From assembly GCA_023411645.1 (NCBI GenBank), contig JAEYON010000055.1, forward strand, positions 1 to 64,000: 64,000 bases of DNA, given 5' to 3'. The notes under the pieces were generated by a model. That model searched no databases, was not told the DNA's origin, and was given only the letters and a program-made list of their open reading frames with translations. The translations under genes were made by a program, and so were the position numbers. Shown here in pieces: positions 43,982 through 52,791 of the stretch. Positions within the stretch are counted from its first letter, which is position 1. Each line of letters begins with the position of its first letter. Source of the stretch: Bacillota bacterium (GTDB lineage Bacteria; Bacillota; Clostridia; Acetivibrionales; DTU013).

Positions 43982-44944
43982 ATGGTACAGCCGTATGATA
44001 TGAGTCTTGATGAACTGAAGAGGTATAAGCCTGAGCTTACCAGACAACCGGACTTTGATGAATTCTGGGCATCGACAAAAAAAGAGCTGGGGGAAGTAGA
44101 TCTTTACTGGCGGCTGACGCCATATCAGTATCCGGCTAAGGGCGTCAATGTGTATAGGATCACCTTCAAAGGGTTTATGAATGCGCAAATTGATGGTTGG
44201 TTTGCAATTCCTGTTGGAACGGAGAAATACCCAGGAATAGTTGCCTACCATGGTTATAATTGGGCGATGGACGGATGCATTCATGATACTGTCAATATGG
44301 CGCTGCATGGGTACGCAGTCCTGCAGATGCTCGTACGCGGGCAGCAGGGCAATAGTGTTGATAATGTTATCACATCTCATGGAAATAATGCAGGCTGGAT
44401 GGCCAAGGGTATTCTGTCAAAGGAAGAATACTATTACCGGGCTGTTTATATGGATAGTGTGCGTGCTGTAGAAGTACTTGCAGATATGGATTGTGTTGAT
44501 AAGAACAGGATTGGTGTGATGGGGGGCAGCCAGGGAGGAGCTTTGACTCTTGCCACCGCGGCTCTTTCAGATATACCAAAGGTTGCAGTTGCGATTTATC
44601 CTTATCTGTGCCATTTCAACAGGGCAATAGATATTACTCCGCAAATGCCCTATGGCGAAATCAATGATTTTTTCCGAAGAAATTCTGATCCAGCTATTGA
44701 GGAAAGGGCAAAGAGAACCCTTTCATATTTCGATATCATGAATCATGCCGGAAACATCAAGTGTCCTGTTCTGATAGCATCCGGCCTGGTGGATGAAATT
44801 ACGCCACCGTCTACAATATTTGCGGCATACAATCACATGAGCTGTCCAAAGGATATCGCCGTATTCCGGTACTTTGGCCATGAACATATACCCGGCTTTG
44901 TAGAGAAGCATCTCGGTATGCTTATGAAGCATCTGCAGCCTTAG
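43982..44944 (+). CDS. acetyl xylan esterase / cephalosporin C deacetylase family (AXE1)
   Basis: A 320-residue alpha/beta hydrolase, the exact size of the CE7 family. The nucleophile is S183 in GGSQGG, with D271 in GLVDEI and H300 in GHEHIPG, close to the family positions. An RGQQG segment, another CE7 hallmark, is present. These enzymes remove acetyl groups from xylo-oligosaccharides. No signal peptide is seen, so it acts inside on imported material. ATG 43982 follows GGAGGGAC; a hairpin overlaps its stop codon. Confidence 0.9.
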   Translation: MVQPYDMSLDELKRYKPELTRQPDFDEFWASTKKELGEVDLYWRLTPYQYPAKGVNVYRITFKGFMNAQIDGWFAIPVGTEKYPGIVAYHGYNWAMDGCIHDTVNMALHGYAVLQMLVRGQQGNSVDNVITSHGNNAGWMAKGILSKEEYYYRAVYMDSVRAVEVLADMDCVDKNRIGVMGGSQGGALTLATAALSDIPKVAVAIYPYLCHFNRAIDITPQMPYGEINDFFRRNSDPAIEERAKRTLSYFDIMNHAGNIKCPVLIASGLVDEITPPSTIFAAYNHMSCPKDIAVFRYFGHEHIPGFVEKHLGMLMKHLQP

Positions 44945-44956
44945 AGCTGCAGATGC
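44929..44956. other. 11-bp hairpin overlapping the esterase stop codon
   Basis: GCATCTGCAGC / GCTGCAGATGC around CTTAGA, whose TAG is the stop codon of the esterase. No T-run follows. Confidence 0.6.
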
Positions 44957-45002
44957 ATTGATATAAAATCCTGTTTTAAACCTGTGTTGCTTTGATTCGT
45001 TT

Positions 45003-45048
45003 TGCAGACTGCGTCGTTTTCATTCGTTTCGTGGTCTGCATTTCTTTA
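45003..45048 (+). terminator. possible terminator after the esterase
   Basis: TGCAGAC / GTCTGCA with a 24-base loop, followed by TTTCTTTA. It would stop readthrough before the promoter at 45061. Confidence 0.4.
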
Positions 45049-45060
45049 CGTCTAATGAAT

Positions 45061-45088
45061 TTGACAATGTTTCTGTTTCAGTTATACT
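45061..45088 (+). promoter_or_regulatory. sigma-A promoter of the EamA gene
   Basis: TTGACA (45061-45066), a 16-base spacer and TATACT (45083-45088), about 40 bases before the start codon. Confidence 0.65.
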
Positions 45089-45130
45089 AGAGCTGTTGCG
45101 CAAATAATACTTGACGGAATGGTGATCTGA

Positions 45131-46018
45131 TTGAAAAAAATTTTTGAACTAAAGGAAAGACCGAAGGCAATTCTTTATCTTGCTATTACTGCAGCACTCT
45201 GGAGTATTGGGGGACTACTAATAAAATCGGTAAATTCCAACCCATTGGCTATCGCTGGAGTGAGGAGCGGCATTTCAGCTATCATATTACTATTGGCAAC
45301 CGGGAAGCCGAAATTTAACTGGTCCTTCCCACAAATCGGAGCTGCGATTTGTTATTCGGCGACGGTTCTGTTATTTGTCGCCGCAAATAAAAACACGACG
45401 GCTGCAAATGCCATACTTATTCAATATACCGCGCCAGTATATGTTGCACTACTGGGGGCATGGTTGTTGAAGGAGAAGGTAAGGCTTCTGGATTGGTTCA
45501 CTATTGTTCTTGCCATAGGCGGTATGCTGCTGTTCTTTTTGGATGATATCAGTATGGAGGGCATGTTTGGCAATATACTTGCGGCTGTTAGCGGCCTTGC
45601 CTTTGCTATGTTTACAATTTTTATGAGAATGCAGAAGGACGGATCTCCCATCGAGTCTGTATTGTTGGGTAACATTCTGACTGCTGTTATAGGCGTACCC
45701 TTTTTATTTCGGAATGTACCTGATGGGAAGGGATGGCTCTGTCTTGCCGTATTGGGGGTTGTTCAGCTTGGGCTGCCCTATATCCTATATTCAAAAGCCA
45801 TCAAGCATGTTACAGCGCTTGAAGCAACATTGATCCCGATAATTGAGCCTATTCTCAACCCTGTATGGGTGTTTCTGGCACTGGGAGAAACCCCGGGGAA
45901 ATGGGCGGTTATCGGCGGAATTGTTGTCATTGTTGTCGTTACAGGCAGATGCCTGATATCAATACGATCACTTCAGGAAAAACCAGAACAACTGAATCAT
46001 GGGGCACTTGAGAGCTAG
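45131..46018 (+). CDS. EamA/DMT-superfamily transporter
   Basis: A 295-residue protein with ten predicted helices and two EamA repeats, each ending in a conserved Glu-Pro-type segment (the second is LIPIIEPILNPVW). Family members export or import amino acids, nucleotides or drugs; the substrate is not predictable. The start is TTG, preceded only by a weak GGTGAT. It stands alone behind its own promoter. Confidence 0.82.
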   Translation: MKKIFELKERPKAILYLAITAALWSIGGLLIKSVNSNPLAIAGVRSGISAIILLLATGKPKFNWSFPQIGAAICYSATVLLFVAANKNTTAANAILIQYTAPVYVALLGAWLLKEKVRLLDWFTIVLAIGGMLLFFLDDISMEGMFGNILAAVSGLAFAMFTIFMRMQKDGSPIESVLLGNILTAVIGVPFLFRNVPDGKGWLCLAVLGVVQLGLPYILYSKAIKHVTALEATLIPIIEPILNPVWVFLALGETPGKWAVIGGIVVIVVVTGRCLISIRSLQEKPEQLNHGALES

Positions 46019-46102
46019 CAGAAAGACACCCTATACTTAGACTAAAGCATTGACATTTATTTAACAATATTTTTGATTATATTTTGACTAGGGGGAGATC
46101 AC

Positions 46103-47035
46103 ATGAGCAGCTTTGAAAACCTACGAATTGTCGATAATTTTTATCAGACCTCTGCATTTTTTCCGATGCCTACTGTTTTGATTGGTACGTTAACCGAAAC
46201 AGGCATGACGACCCTTGGTTCTTATTCACTGGTGCAGCCATATTATGTGGCCGGCAAGGATTATTACGCCATGCTGCTGTGCTGCCGAAACTCATCTAAT
46301 ACTGCCCAAAATATTTTACGCAATGGTAAATGTAGTATTAACTTCATTCCCGATGATAGAAAATATTTCAAAGAAGCCGTTCGAATTGGTTTTCCGGGTG
46401 ATACACCAGAGGAAAAGATGAAAAACTGTCTTTTTACTTTGGAAGAAGGTCTAATGACTGAAAACAATCCTTCCGAAAAATATCCGAAGGTTGTAGCCGA
46501 ATCATTTCAGGTAATGGAGTGTACTTGGATGAGTCATCTCGACAACGCTCAAAATGATGCACCCGGGAAACTGGACGGATATCCGCCGCCGTATCATGAC
46601 TTCAATGGCATTACATCAGAGTTCGGTGCTCATTTTATTTTACGCATCGACAAAATTCTGATGAAATCCAAATATCGTAATACCATCATCAATGGTGTAT
46701 CGGCCAAGGGATTTCCCCGGGTGCCTGTGGATTACGGTTACCGTGACTCGAAAAACTTCTGGTATACCCGTTTTAGGAGACCTCTGGCCGAGCTGCTTCC
46801 GGTAAGAGAAGGCAGCATTCAATCGGTGCGCTACGCAGCTGATCGTATTGATGACAAGATCACCTTCACCGACGAGGCCTGTGCGAAGCTGGTTAAAGTA
46901 CCTCGAATCTTTCTGAATACGGCGTTAAAGGGCTGTGTTGCCTGGGCAAGGGAAAATGGAGTGGATCGCATTGAAGCAGAGCACATGGATATCATCAACG
47001 ATAAACGTTCCAGGGAAAAGCAGGGAAAAAAATAA
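46103..47035 (+). CDS. flavin reductase-like (FMN-binding split barrel) protein
   Basis: A 310-residue protein. The first 200 residues look like a flavin-reductase-type split barrel (PTVLIGTLTETGMTTLGSYS, then FNGITSEFGAHFILRI), while the remainder has helices not seen in the minimal domain. It probably binds FMN and may reduce flavin or act as a redox accessory. It starts a three-gene run with an NAD(P)-binding protein and a DUF1295 membrane protein. GGGGGAG before the ATG. Confidence 0.65.
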   Translation: MSSFENLRIVDNFYQTSAFFPMPTVLIGTLTETGMTTLGSYSLVQPYYVAGKDYYAMLLCCRNSSNTAQNILRNGKCSINFIPDDRKYFKEAVRIGFPGDTPEEKMKNCLFTLEEGLMTENNPSEKYPKVVAESFQVMECTWMSHLDNAQNDAPGKLDGYPPPYHDFNGITSEFGAHFILRIDKILMKSKYRNTIINGVSAKGFPRVPVDYGYRDSKNFWYTRFRRPLAELLPVREGSIQSVRYAADRIDDKITFTDEACAKLVKVPRIFLNTALKGCVAWARENGVDRIEAEHMDIINDKRSREKQGKK

Positions 47036-47060
47036 CTTAACATAATAAGGGGAGAGGACT

Positions 47061-47918
47061 ATGAAAATTGTTCTTGCAGGTGCTTTTGGTAAGCTGGGAA
47101 GTGATATTTTAAGAGCACTGGTACGTGAAGGTCATACTGTTGTTGCTGCGGATCTGGTGATACGTGATATCCCTGAAATTGAGGGGAAATATTCTGCAAA
47201 AAAGCTGGATGTGACTGATGCCAAGTCCCTGGAAGGTCTGTGTGATGGTATGGATGCTGTCATTACCACAGTAGGACTAACTGCCACCTCAGCTACCCTT
47301 ACCAACTATGAAATTGACTATCAGGGAAATTTGAATTTATTAAATGAGGCTAAGCGTGCCGGTGTGAAGAAGTTTGCCTATATCTCGGTCATCAAGGCTG
47401 ACTCCGATAGAACTGTCCCCATGCTCCATGCCAAGGCAATGCTTGAAGATGAATTAAAGAAAAGTGGTATTCCCTATGTAATTTTTCGACCAACCGGCTA
47501 CTTTTATGACATAGCTAAAGTATTTATGCCCATGATTGCGAAAGGTGAGGTGACCTTACTGGGCAATAAGGCAGTCTGCGCCAATGTAATAGACACCGCC
47601 GATCTTGCCGACTTCATTGTATTGCATATAAATGATGAAAATAAAACTTACGATGTAGGCGGTACCGAAACCTATAGCTATGAGGAAATAGCCAATATGT
47701 TTTTTGAAGCAGCAGGTAAGCCTCCGGTTATCAATCGAGCTCCCGAGTGGCTGTTTACTGCACTGGCCTTCATTAACAAGTTAAAAAAGAATGGCAAGGA
47801 AGCCATCATTCGTTTTTCTAAGTGGACACTGACCCATGACCTGGTAGGCGACAACAAATATGGCAGACTTAGCTTCAAAGAGTATGTTAAGAGCTGTTAT
47901 AGCGGAGGTGCTAAATAA
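47061..47918 (+). CDS. NAD(P)-binding atypical SDR / NmrA-like protein
   Basis: A 285-residue extended SDR-like protein. The N-terminal cofactor loop is AGAFGKLGSDILRAL, and the active-site tyrosine lies in FAYISVI. A substrate-side FRPTGYFYD and a C-terminal helical part fit the NmrA/TMR group, which includes nucleoside-sugar epimerases and quinone reductases. It sits between the flavin-reductase-like gene and the DUF1295 gene, whose start overlaps its stop by one base (TAATG), so they are translationally coupled. Confidence 0.8.
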   Translation: MKIVLAGAFGKLGSDILRALVREGHTVVAADLVIRDIPEIEGKYSAKKLDVTDAKSLEGLCDGMDAVITTVGLTATSATLTNYEIDYQGNLNLLNEAKRAGVKKFAYISVIKADSDRTVPMLHAKAMLEDELKKSGIPYVIFRPTGYFYDIAKVFMPMIAKGEVTLLGNKAVCANVIDTADLADFIVLHINDENKTYDVGGTETYSYEEIANMFFEAAGKPPVINRAPEWLFTALAFINKLKKNGKEAIIRFSKWTLTHDLVGDNKYGRLSFKEYVKSCYSGGAK

Positions 47919-48742
47919 TGAGTTTTTCCGAGGCCTGGACAATTGCCTTTCCCCAGTCATTGTTAATTATTGCTATAGTATGCGCTGCGTTGTCCTCTGT
48001 AGGTTTCTATAAATTTGTATATTTTCTTTCAATAGGATATGGATTTGCAATTGCCGGAAGTGGCATAGCACTACTGGCTCTTTACAGCTCTGTAATGAGA
48101 ATACCAATGATACTCCTCTGTGTTCTTTTAATTGCGTATGGTATTCGGCTCAGCGGATATTTGCTGGTGCGTGAAATCAAAAGCGCCACATACCGTAAAA
48201 CACTTAGTGAAGCGGCAGGTAGTGAAAAACCCATGCCTATTTTTGTTAAGGCTGTTATATGGATAGCATGTTTTCTAATGTATACCTGTCAGGTATCTCC
48301 TGTACTTTACCGCCTGGAAGCGAACTCAGAAGGTGATGTAATTCCTGTAGTAAGTGTAATAATTATGACATTTGCTCTAATTATCGAAACCTTAGCAGAT
48401 CATCAAAAAACTGAGGCTAAAAAGGTGAATTCAAATCGGTTTTGCGATACTGGATTATATAAAATTGTCCGCTGTCCCAATTACCTGGGTGAAGTATTGT
48501 TCTGGACAGGTGTATTGATTTCGGGTTTTGGTGTATTACAGGGCGCGGTTCAATGGGTTATCGCTATCTTTGGTTACATTTTACTTGTATATGTCATGTT
48601 CAGCGGCGCCAAGCGACTTGAGGGGCGACAGAATAAAAATTATGGTACTGATCCTGAGTATCAGGCTTATGTAAAGAAAACCCCCATATTATTGCCACTA
48701 ATGCCCTTATACTCACTGCAGAAGTTTGATTTCATCAAATGA
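47918..48742 (+). CDS. DUF1295 family membrane protein (steroid 5-alpha-reductase/ICMT-like fold)
   Basis: A 274-residue protein with about six or seven helices. The C-terminal segment RFCDTGLYKIVRCPNYLGEV is the signature of DUF1295 and of isoprenylcysteine methyltransferase-like proteins, the R-x-PNY-x-GE pattern binding a cofactor. The reaction in bacteria is mostly unknown; lipid or steroid-like substrates are suspected. It is coupled to the preceding NAD(P)-binding gene, which could form a lipid redox pair. Confidence 0.85.
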   Translation: MSFSEAWTIAFPQSLLIIAIVCAALSSVGFYKFVYFLSIGYGFAIAGSGIALLALYSSVMRIPMILLCVLLIAYGIRLSGYLLVREIKSATYRKTLSEAAGSEKPMPIFVKAVIWIACFLMYTCQVSPVLYRLEANSEGDVIPVVSVIIMTFALIIETLADHQKTEAKKVNSNRFCDTGLYKIVRCPNYLGEVLFWTGVLISGFGVLQGAVQWVIAIFGYILLVYVMFSGAKRLEGRQNKNYGTDPEYQAYVKKTPILLPLMPLYSLQKFDFIK

Positions 48743-48771
48743 ATTCTTTGTTTAGTTATATAAATCGCTGA

Positions 48772-48799
48772 AGGATGTCACAGATGCTTGTGACATCCT
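48772..48799. other. 11-bp hairpin after the DUF1295 operon
   Basis: AGGATGTCACA / TGTGACATCCT around GATGCT, with no T-run on the plus strand. Confidence 0.6.
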
Positions 48800-48834
48800 G
48801 TCGGTAGAATGCCGGTATTGGCTTATCCAATAAA

Positions 48835-48864
48835 ATACCGCAAGCCCTGAGAGGCTTGCGGTAT
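48835..48864 (-). terminator. terminator of tRNA-Arg
   Basis: ATACCGCAAGCC / GGCTTGCGGTAT around six bases, followed on the minus strand by TTTATT. It begins right after the tRNA 3' end. Confidence 0.8.
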
Positions 48865-48865
48865 T

Positions 48866-48942
48866 TGGTACGCCCGACACGATTCGAACGTGCGACCTGC
48901 GGTTTAGGAAACCGACGCTCTATCCTACTGAGCTACGGGCGC
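48866..48942 (-). tRNA. tRNA-Arg (CCT)
   Basis: A complete cloverleaf on the minus strand, 77 bases with encoded CCA. The anticodon loop is TTCCTAA, reading AGG codons. D arm, T arm (GCACG-TTCGAAT-CGTGT with one wobble) and acceptor stem are all intact; the first acceptor pair is a G:T wobble. Its promoter and terminator are both visible. Confidence 0.95.
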
Positions 48943-48975
48943 GTGTAAAATTTCATTTTGAACTGAGGCGTAATA

Positions 48976-49004
48976 ATTGTACAATGAAAAGTTGGCTTTG
49001 TCAA
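48976..49004 (-). promoter_or_regulatory. sigma-A promoter of tRNA-Arg
   Basis: On the minus strand TTGACA (49004-48999), a 17-base spacer and TACAAT (48981-48976), about 35 bases before the tRNA. Confidence 0.75.
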
Positions 49005-49043
49005 CCCCGATGAAAACGCTGATAACCCCGCTAAAACGTTGAT
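49005..49043. repeat. two imperfect tandem repeats upstream of the tRNA-Arg promoter
   Basis: CCCCGATGAAAACGCTGATAA is followed directly by CCCCGCTAAAACGTTGAT. They abut the -35 box of the tRNA promoter and lie about 180 bases before the FN3-SLH gene. Confidence 0.6.
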
Positions 49044-49222
49044 TTTTGAAGCTTTATATGCGTGTCCAAAACGTCCTGTAATGCTTTGCAGCCGACCAGG
49101 AAGCATTATCTGAAATGGAACTGACTACACCATAATAATTACACAGGCAGCAATTACCAGTGGGTTAACAACATGAAGCTGTTTGCCGATAAATAAACTG
49201 AGATATGCTTTGGGGGGATAGT

Positions 49223-52200
49223 ATGAGTTTCTATAACAATGAAAACATGGAATATACGGCTGTACATGAAAGGCCTGACAGATTTGTTATATTAAAACCG
49301 CTTCTGCTTCTGCTGCTTGTCATTGGGATGTTTTTGATCATGTCGAATGGGGCATACGCGATGAGCCTGACGGCCTTTCCGGCCAGCCCGGATACTGATA
49401 CTCAGATTAGGCTGGACTGGTCCTCTGTCAATGGAACTGAAGCGTATCGGCTCAAGTGGCGCAATGCTGCAAGTACCGTTACCGGACAGGTGGATATACC
49501 AGTCAATTTGACACTGGATCCATTGACCTACACTGTTTCAGGACTTGATGAGCAGACAGCTTACTACTTTACAATAGAAGCATACTCCGATACGGGATTT
49601 ACAACCAAGCTTGATGCGCAGACAGTACCGGCCTCCACAACAGCTATCATAAGTCCGTACAATGTTAAAGCCGTTTATAATATTAATACCTGCAAGGCTA
49701 TACTAACATGGAATGCATCTGCATTGACTTCAAGCTGCAGCATCTCCCGTTATGATTTATCTGGTAATTTCATAGATGAATTACCGGCGGACACAATAAC
49801 CGGTACATCTATTGAGGAAACTGGGTCGGATTACGTCATTTATACTGTGAAGGCATTAGGGAGCGGGGGGCAGGAATCAGCTCACTCTGAAGAGACATGG
49901 ATACTGCCGATCGCAGCACCGTATATACAAATAGAGAGACTTGAAGGTACCGTTCAGATCTTCTCAAATACGCAAACACCATTATTTTTCTTCAGTCTGC
50001 ATAGATCTAAATGGAATAATACGACCTCTGCATGGGGTCCATGGGAGGAAATCAGCAGTTCATTCCCCGATGAAGGATACTTTGATCATTTTTCCAGCGG
50101 CGGAAAATACCGATACAGACTGGAAGCAGAATATAGCGGATACATTGGCTACAGTAATACCACTGAATATGTAAATGGCCTTGCCGGACCCTCGGATTTA
50201 ACATTAAGGGTCTCCGGACCAGGGAGCATTGATCTGGAATGGACGAATGCGCCGGGGAATGATGCTGACACAAAGATCTTTCGCAAGATCGGAAGCGGTG
50301 ACTATAAAGAGATCGCTACTGTCGGTAATACCATTGAGTCTTACACCGACGCGGTAGTCGTTGCTGCCGGTACGGTCTATGAATATGCGGTGATGGTTTA
50401 CGAATCTCAAAATAATTATTCTCTTCAGGCAAATGCAAGCATCATCCCGGCCATACCGGCGGCGCCGACAGCTCTGCGAGCTGATCTTTCCTCTACTTCG
50501 GGGATAACTCTTACCTGGACGGATAACGCAGACAACGAAGATGAGTTTATAATAGAAAGAATGACAAGCCCGGGAGCATATGTGGCATTATCGCCTACCG
50601 TGGCTGCAAAGGCAGGAACCGGAACCACCGTGACATATCTGGATGAGAATGTTACGCCGGGAAATACCTACATTTACCGGGTTCGTTCCTCAAATGCCCT
50701 TGGCCGTTCATCATACTCCAATGAAGTGACAGTCAGTGCGTGGGATACTGTTGCACCGGCTGCGCTGACCGTTACACCTGTTTCCTCCACCCGTCTGGAT
50801 CTGGCCTGGAGCTATACCGGAACATTGACCTACAATACCGTTATTGAGCGAAAAACCGGCACCACCGGCACATGGACGACGATCTATACAGCGCCCCGAG
50901 GCGTTCTAAAATACAGCGATACCGGCTTATCACCAAACACACAGTATTTCTACCGGATCAGAAAATCATTGGGGCCAAATGCCACGGGGATTGCCTATCC
51001 GAATAATGAAATCGGTATCGGCGCTTATACGCGACTGGGTAATTTAAAGCTGTCGGGAGAGGCTGTCTCCGGAAATAGTATTCGTCTCTCCTGGACGGGT
51101 AACACCTTTGCGGATGTTATCATTGAAAGGAAAATGTCCAGTGGGAGCTTTAGTGTGCTTACAACTGTCAGCGCGAATACAAATAGTTGGACTGACGATA
51201 CGGGACTGGTTCCCGGTGCTTCATATACGTACAGGCTAAAGTCGAAGACGGCGACTAATGAATCTTTGTACTCCAATGAATACACAGTCCAGAACTTCTA
51301 TCTTGACTCGCCATCAAGCCTTAGCGCAACCGTTGATACCGCAGGATCTATCACGCTGGACTGGACGGATAATTCACGGGATGAGACAGGCTTTGAGATA
51401 TGGAGACATACGTACGGTACAAGTGAATACATTCTTTATGCAACAGTGGGTCAGAATGTCACTACATTTACAGATACAAAACTTACAAGGGGGATCCAGT
51501 ATTATTATAAGGTGAGGGCTTATATTGCAGCGGAGAGCAGCTATTCGTCTTTTTCGAATACAGCCTCAACCGGGATTGGTTTGATCAACCCTCCGTCTGA
51601 CCTAAGTTACACATATGTATCAACCACCAGAGCTACATTGAAATGGAAGGATAACTCATCTGATGAGAATGGCTTTCAGATAGAGCGGAAAATTGGGATT
51701 GACGGTGAGTGGAGAGTGATATACTGGGCATCCAGAAATTCAACGTCTTATACTGTTAGCAATCTGGACCCTAATATAGATTACTATTTCAGGGTGCGCG
51801 CATATACTTATTCCGGAAACGCCAGCTCAGTGAGCGAGGAAATACTGGTAAGCACCGCTTTGCCAACTGCGCCATCCAATGTTTCAGCTATATCAGTTGC
51901 AATGTCACAGGTTAAAATAACATGGCAGGACAATTCTGATAATGAAAAGGGGTTCAGGATACTGCGCAGACCATCGACCAGCTCTACTTTTACCGCTCTG
52001 GCAACGGTCGGCAAAGATACCACAGTTTATTTTGATAATTCGGTAGTATACGGGAAGCAATACTATTATAAAGTAGCTTCATACAACGACACAGGTTCAT
52101 CTGAAAGCACTGCGACAGTTGTGGCAGTAAAGGCGAGTACAAAATCGAACTTTACAGACCTCGCCGGTGTTTCCTGGGCAAAGGATGCTATAGAAAACCT

Positions 52201-52699
52201 CGCCGGGCTTGGCATAATTCAGGGGGTAACAGACAAAGTATTCGCACCGAACAGTACGATAACCAAAGCAGAGTTCACGACAATTGTTGTAAGAGCTTTT
52301 GGACTTGAAACAGCTCCAATCGGCAGCCTGGCAGATGTCAGATCGGATAAATGGTACTATAAGAATGTCATGATCGCAGAGAATCTAGGGGTAATTGCGG
52401 GAGATGCCAACAACCGGTTCTATCCGGAGGCCGCGATCACCCGTGAGGAAATATGCATGATGCTGTTTAAGGCACTACAGGTCACTGAGAAGAACTTTAC
52501 CATTCACGATAATTCAAAACTGGAGAAATTCATAGACAAGAATAACATTTCACCGGCATCAGTGTCGGGCATGGCGACACTGGTGGGAGAGGGTGTCATC
52601 GAAGGATTGCCGGGAAATATCATCGGTCCGAAGTACACGGCAACGAGAGCACAGGCTGCCGTACTTGTATACAGGACATTGAGTAAAATTATGGAGTAA
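49223..52699 (+). CDS. secreted S-layer-anchored protein with about ten FN3 repeats and three SLH repeats
   Basis: About 1158 residues. The N-terminus has a hydrophobic segment (LKPLLLLLLVIGMFLIM) and a likely signal cleavage after GAYA. The body is about ten fibronectin type III-like units of roughly 90 residues, many with the TWTDNSDNE-like and YYYRVRAY-like signatures. The last 180 residues are three SLH repeats (FTDLAGVSWAKDAIENLAGLG is the first, the third is shorter), which bind pyruvylated cell-wall glycan. No catalytic domain is visible, so it is probably a scaffold, adhesin or filament protein. ATG 49223 follows GGGGGGAT. Transcribed alone. Confidence 0.92.
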   Translation: MSFYNNENMEYTAVHERPDRFVILKPLLLLLLVIGMFLIMSNGAYAMSLTAFPASPDTDTQIRLDWSSVNGTEAYRLKWRNAASTVTGQVDIPVNLTLDPLTYTVSGLDEQTAYYFTIEAYSDTGFTTKLDAQTVPASTTAIISPYNVKAVYNINTCKAILTWNASALTSSCSISRYDLSGNFIDELPADTITGTSIEETGSDYVIYTVKALGSGGQESAHSEETWILPIAAPYIQIERLEGTVQIFSNTQTPLFFFSLHRSKWNNTTSAWGPWEEISSSFPDEGYFDHFSSGGKYRYRLEAEYSGYIGYSNTTEYVNGLAGPSDLTLRVSGPGSIDLEWTNAPGNDADTKIFRKIGSGDYKEIATVGNTIESYTDAVVVAAGTVYEYAVMVYESQNNYSLQANASIIPAIPAAPTALRADLSSTSGITLTWTDNADNEDEFIIERMTSPGAYVALSPTVAAKAGTGTTVTYLDENVTPGNTYIYRVRSSNALGRSSYSNEVTVSAWDTVAPAALTVTPVSSTRLDLAWSYTGTLTYNTVIERKTGTTGTWTTIYTAPRGVLKYSDTGLSPNTQYFYRIRKSLGPNATGIAYPNNEIGIGAYTRLGNLKLSGEAVSGNSIRLSWTGNTFADVIIERKMSSGSFSVLTTVSANTNSWTDDTGLVPGASYTYRLKSKTATNESLYSNEYTVQNFYLDSPSSLSATVDTAGSITLDWTDNSRDETGFEIWRHTYGTSEYILYATVGQNVTTFTDTKLTRGIQYYYKVRAYIAAESSYSSFSNTASTGIGLINPPSDLSYTYVSTTRATLKWKDNSSDENGFQIERKIGIDGEWRVIYWASRNSTSYTVSNLDPNIDYYFRVRAYTYSGNASSVSEEILVSTALPTAPSNVSAISVAMSQVKITWQDNSDNEKGFRILRRPSTSSTFTALATVGKDTTVYFDNSVVYGKQYYYKVASYNDTGSSESTATVVAVKASTKSNFTDLAGVSWAKDAIENLAGLGIIQGVTDKVFAPNSTITKAEFTTIVVRAFGLETAPIGSLADVRSDKWYYKNVMIAENLGVIAGDANNRFYPEAAITREEICMMLFKALQVTEKNFTIHDNSKLEKFIDKNNISPASVSGMATLVGEGVIEGLPGNIIGPKYTATRAQAAVLVYRTLSKIME

Positions 52700-52708
52700 A
52701 TAAACGAA

Positions 52709-52733
52709 TGCCGACCGGGGTTATTGGTCGGCA
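52709..52733. other. 8-bp hairpin between convergent genes
   Basis: TGCCGACC / GGTCGGCA around a 9-base loop, without a T-run. It lies between the FN3-SLH gene and the minus-strand aldo/keto reductase, possibly ending transcription from both. Confidence 0.6.
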
Positions 52734-52791
52734 CATTACAGCAAATGGTTAGTAAGGTTGCAATGAAAGACATATGACAGACTAAAGCTTG

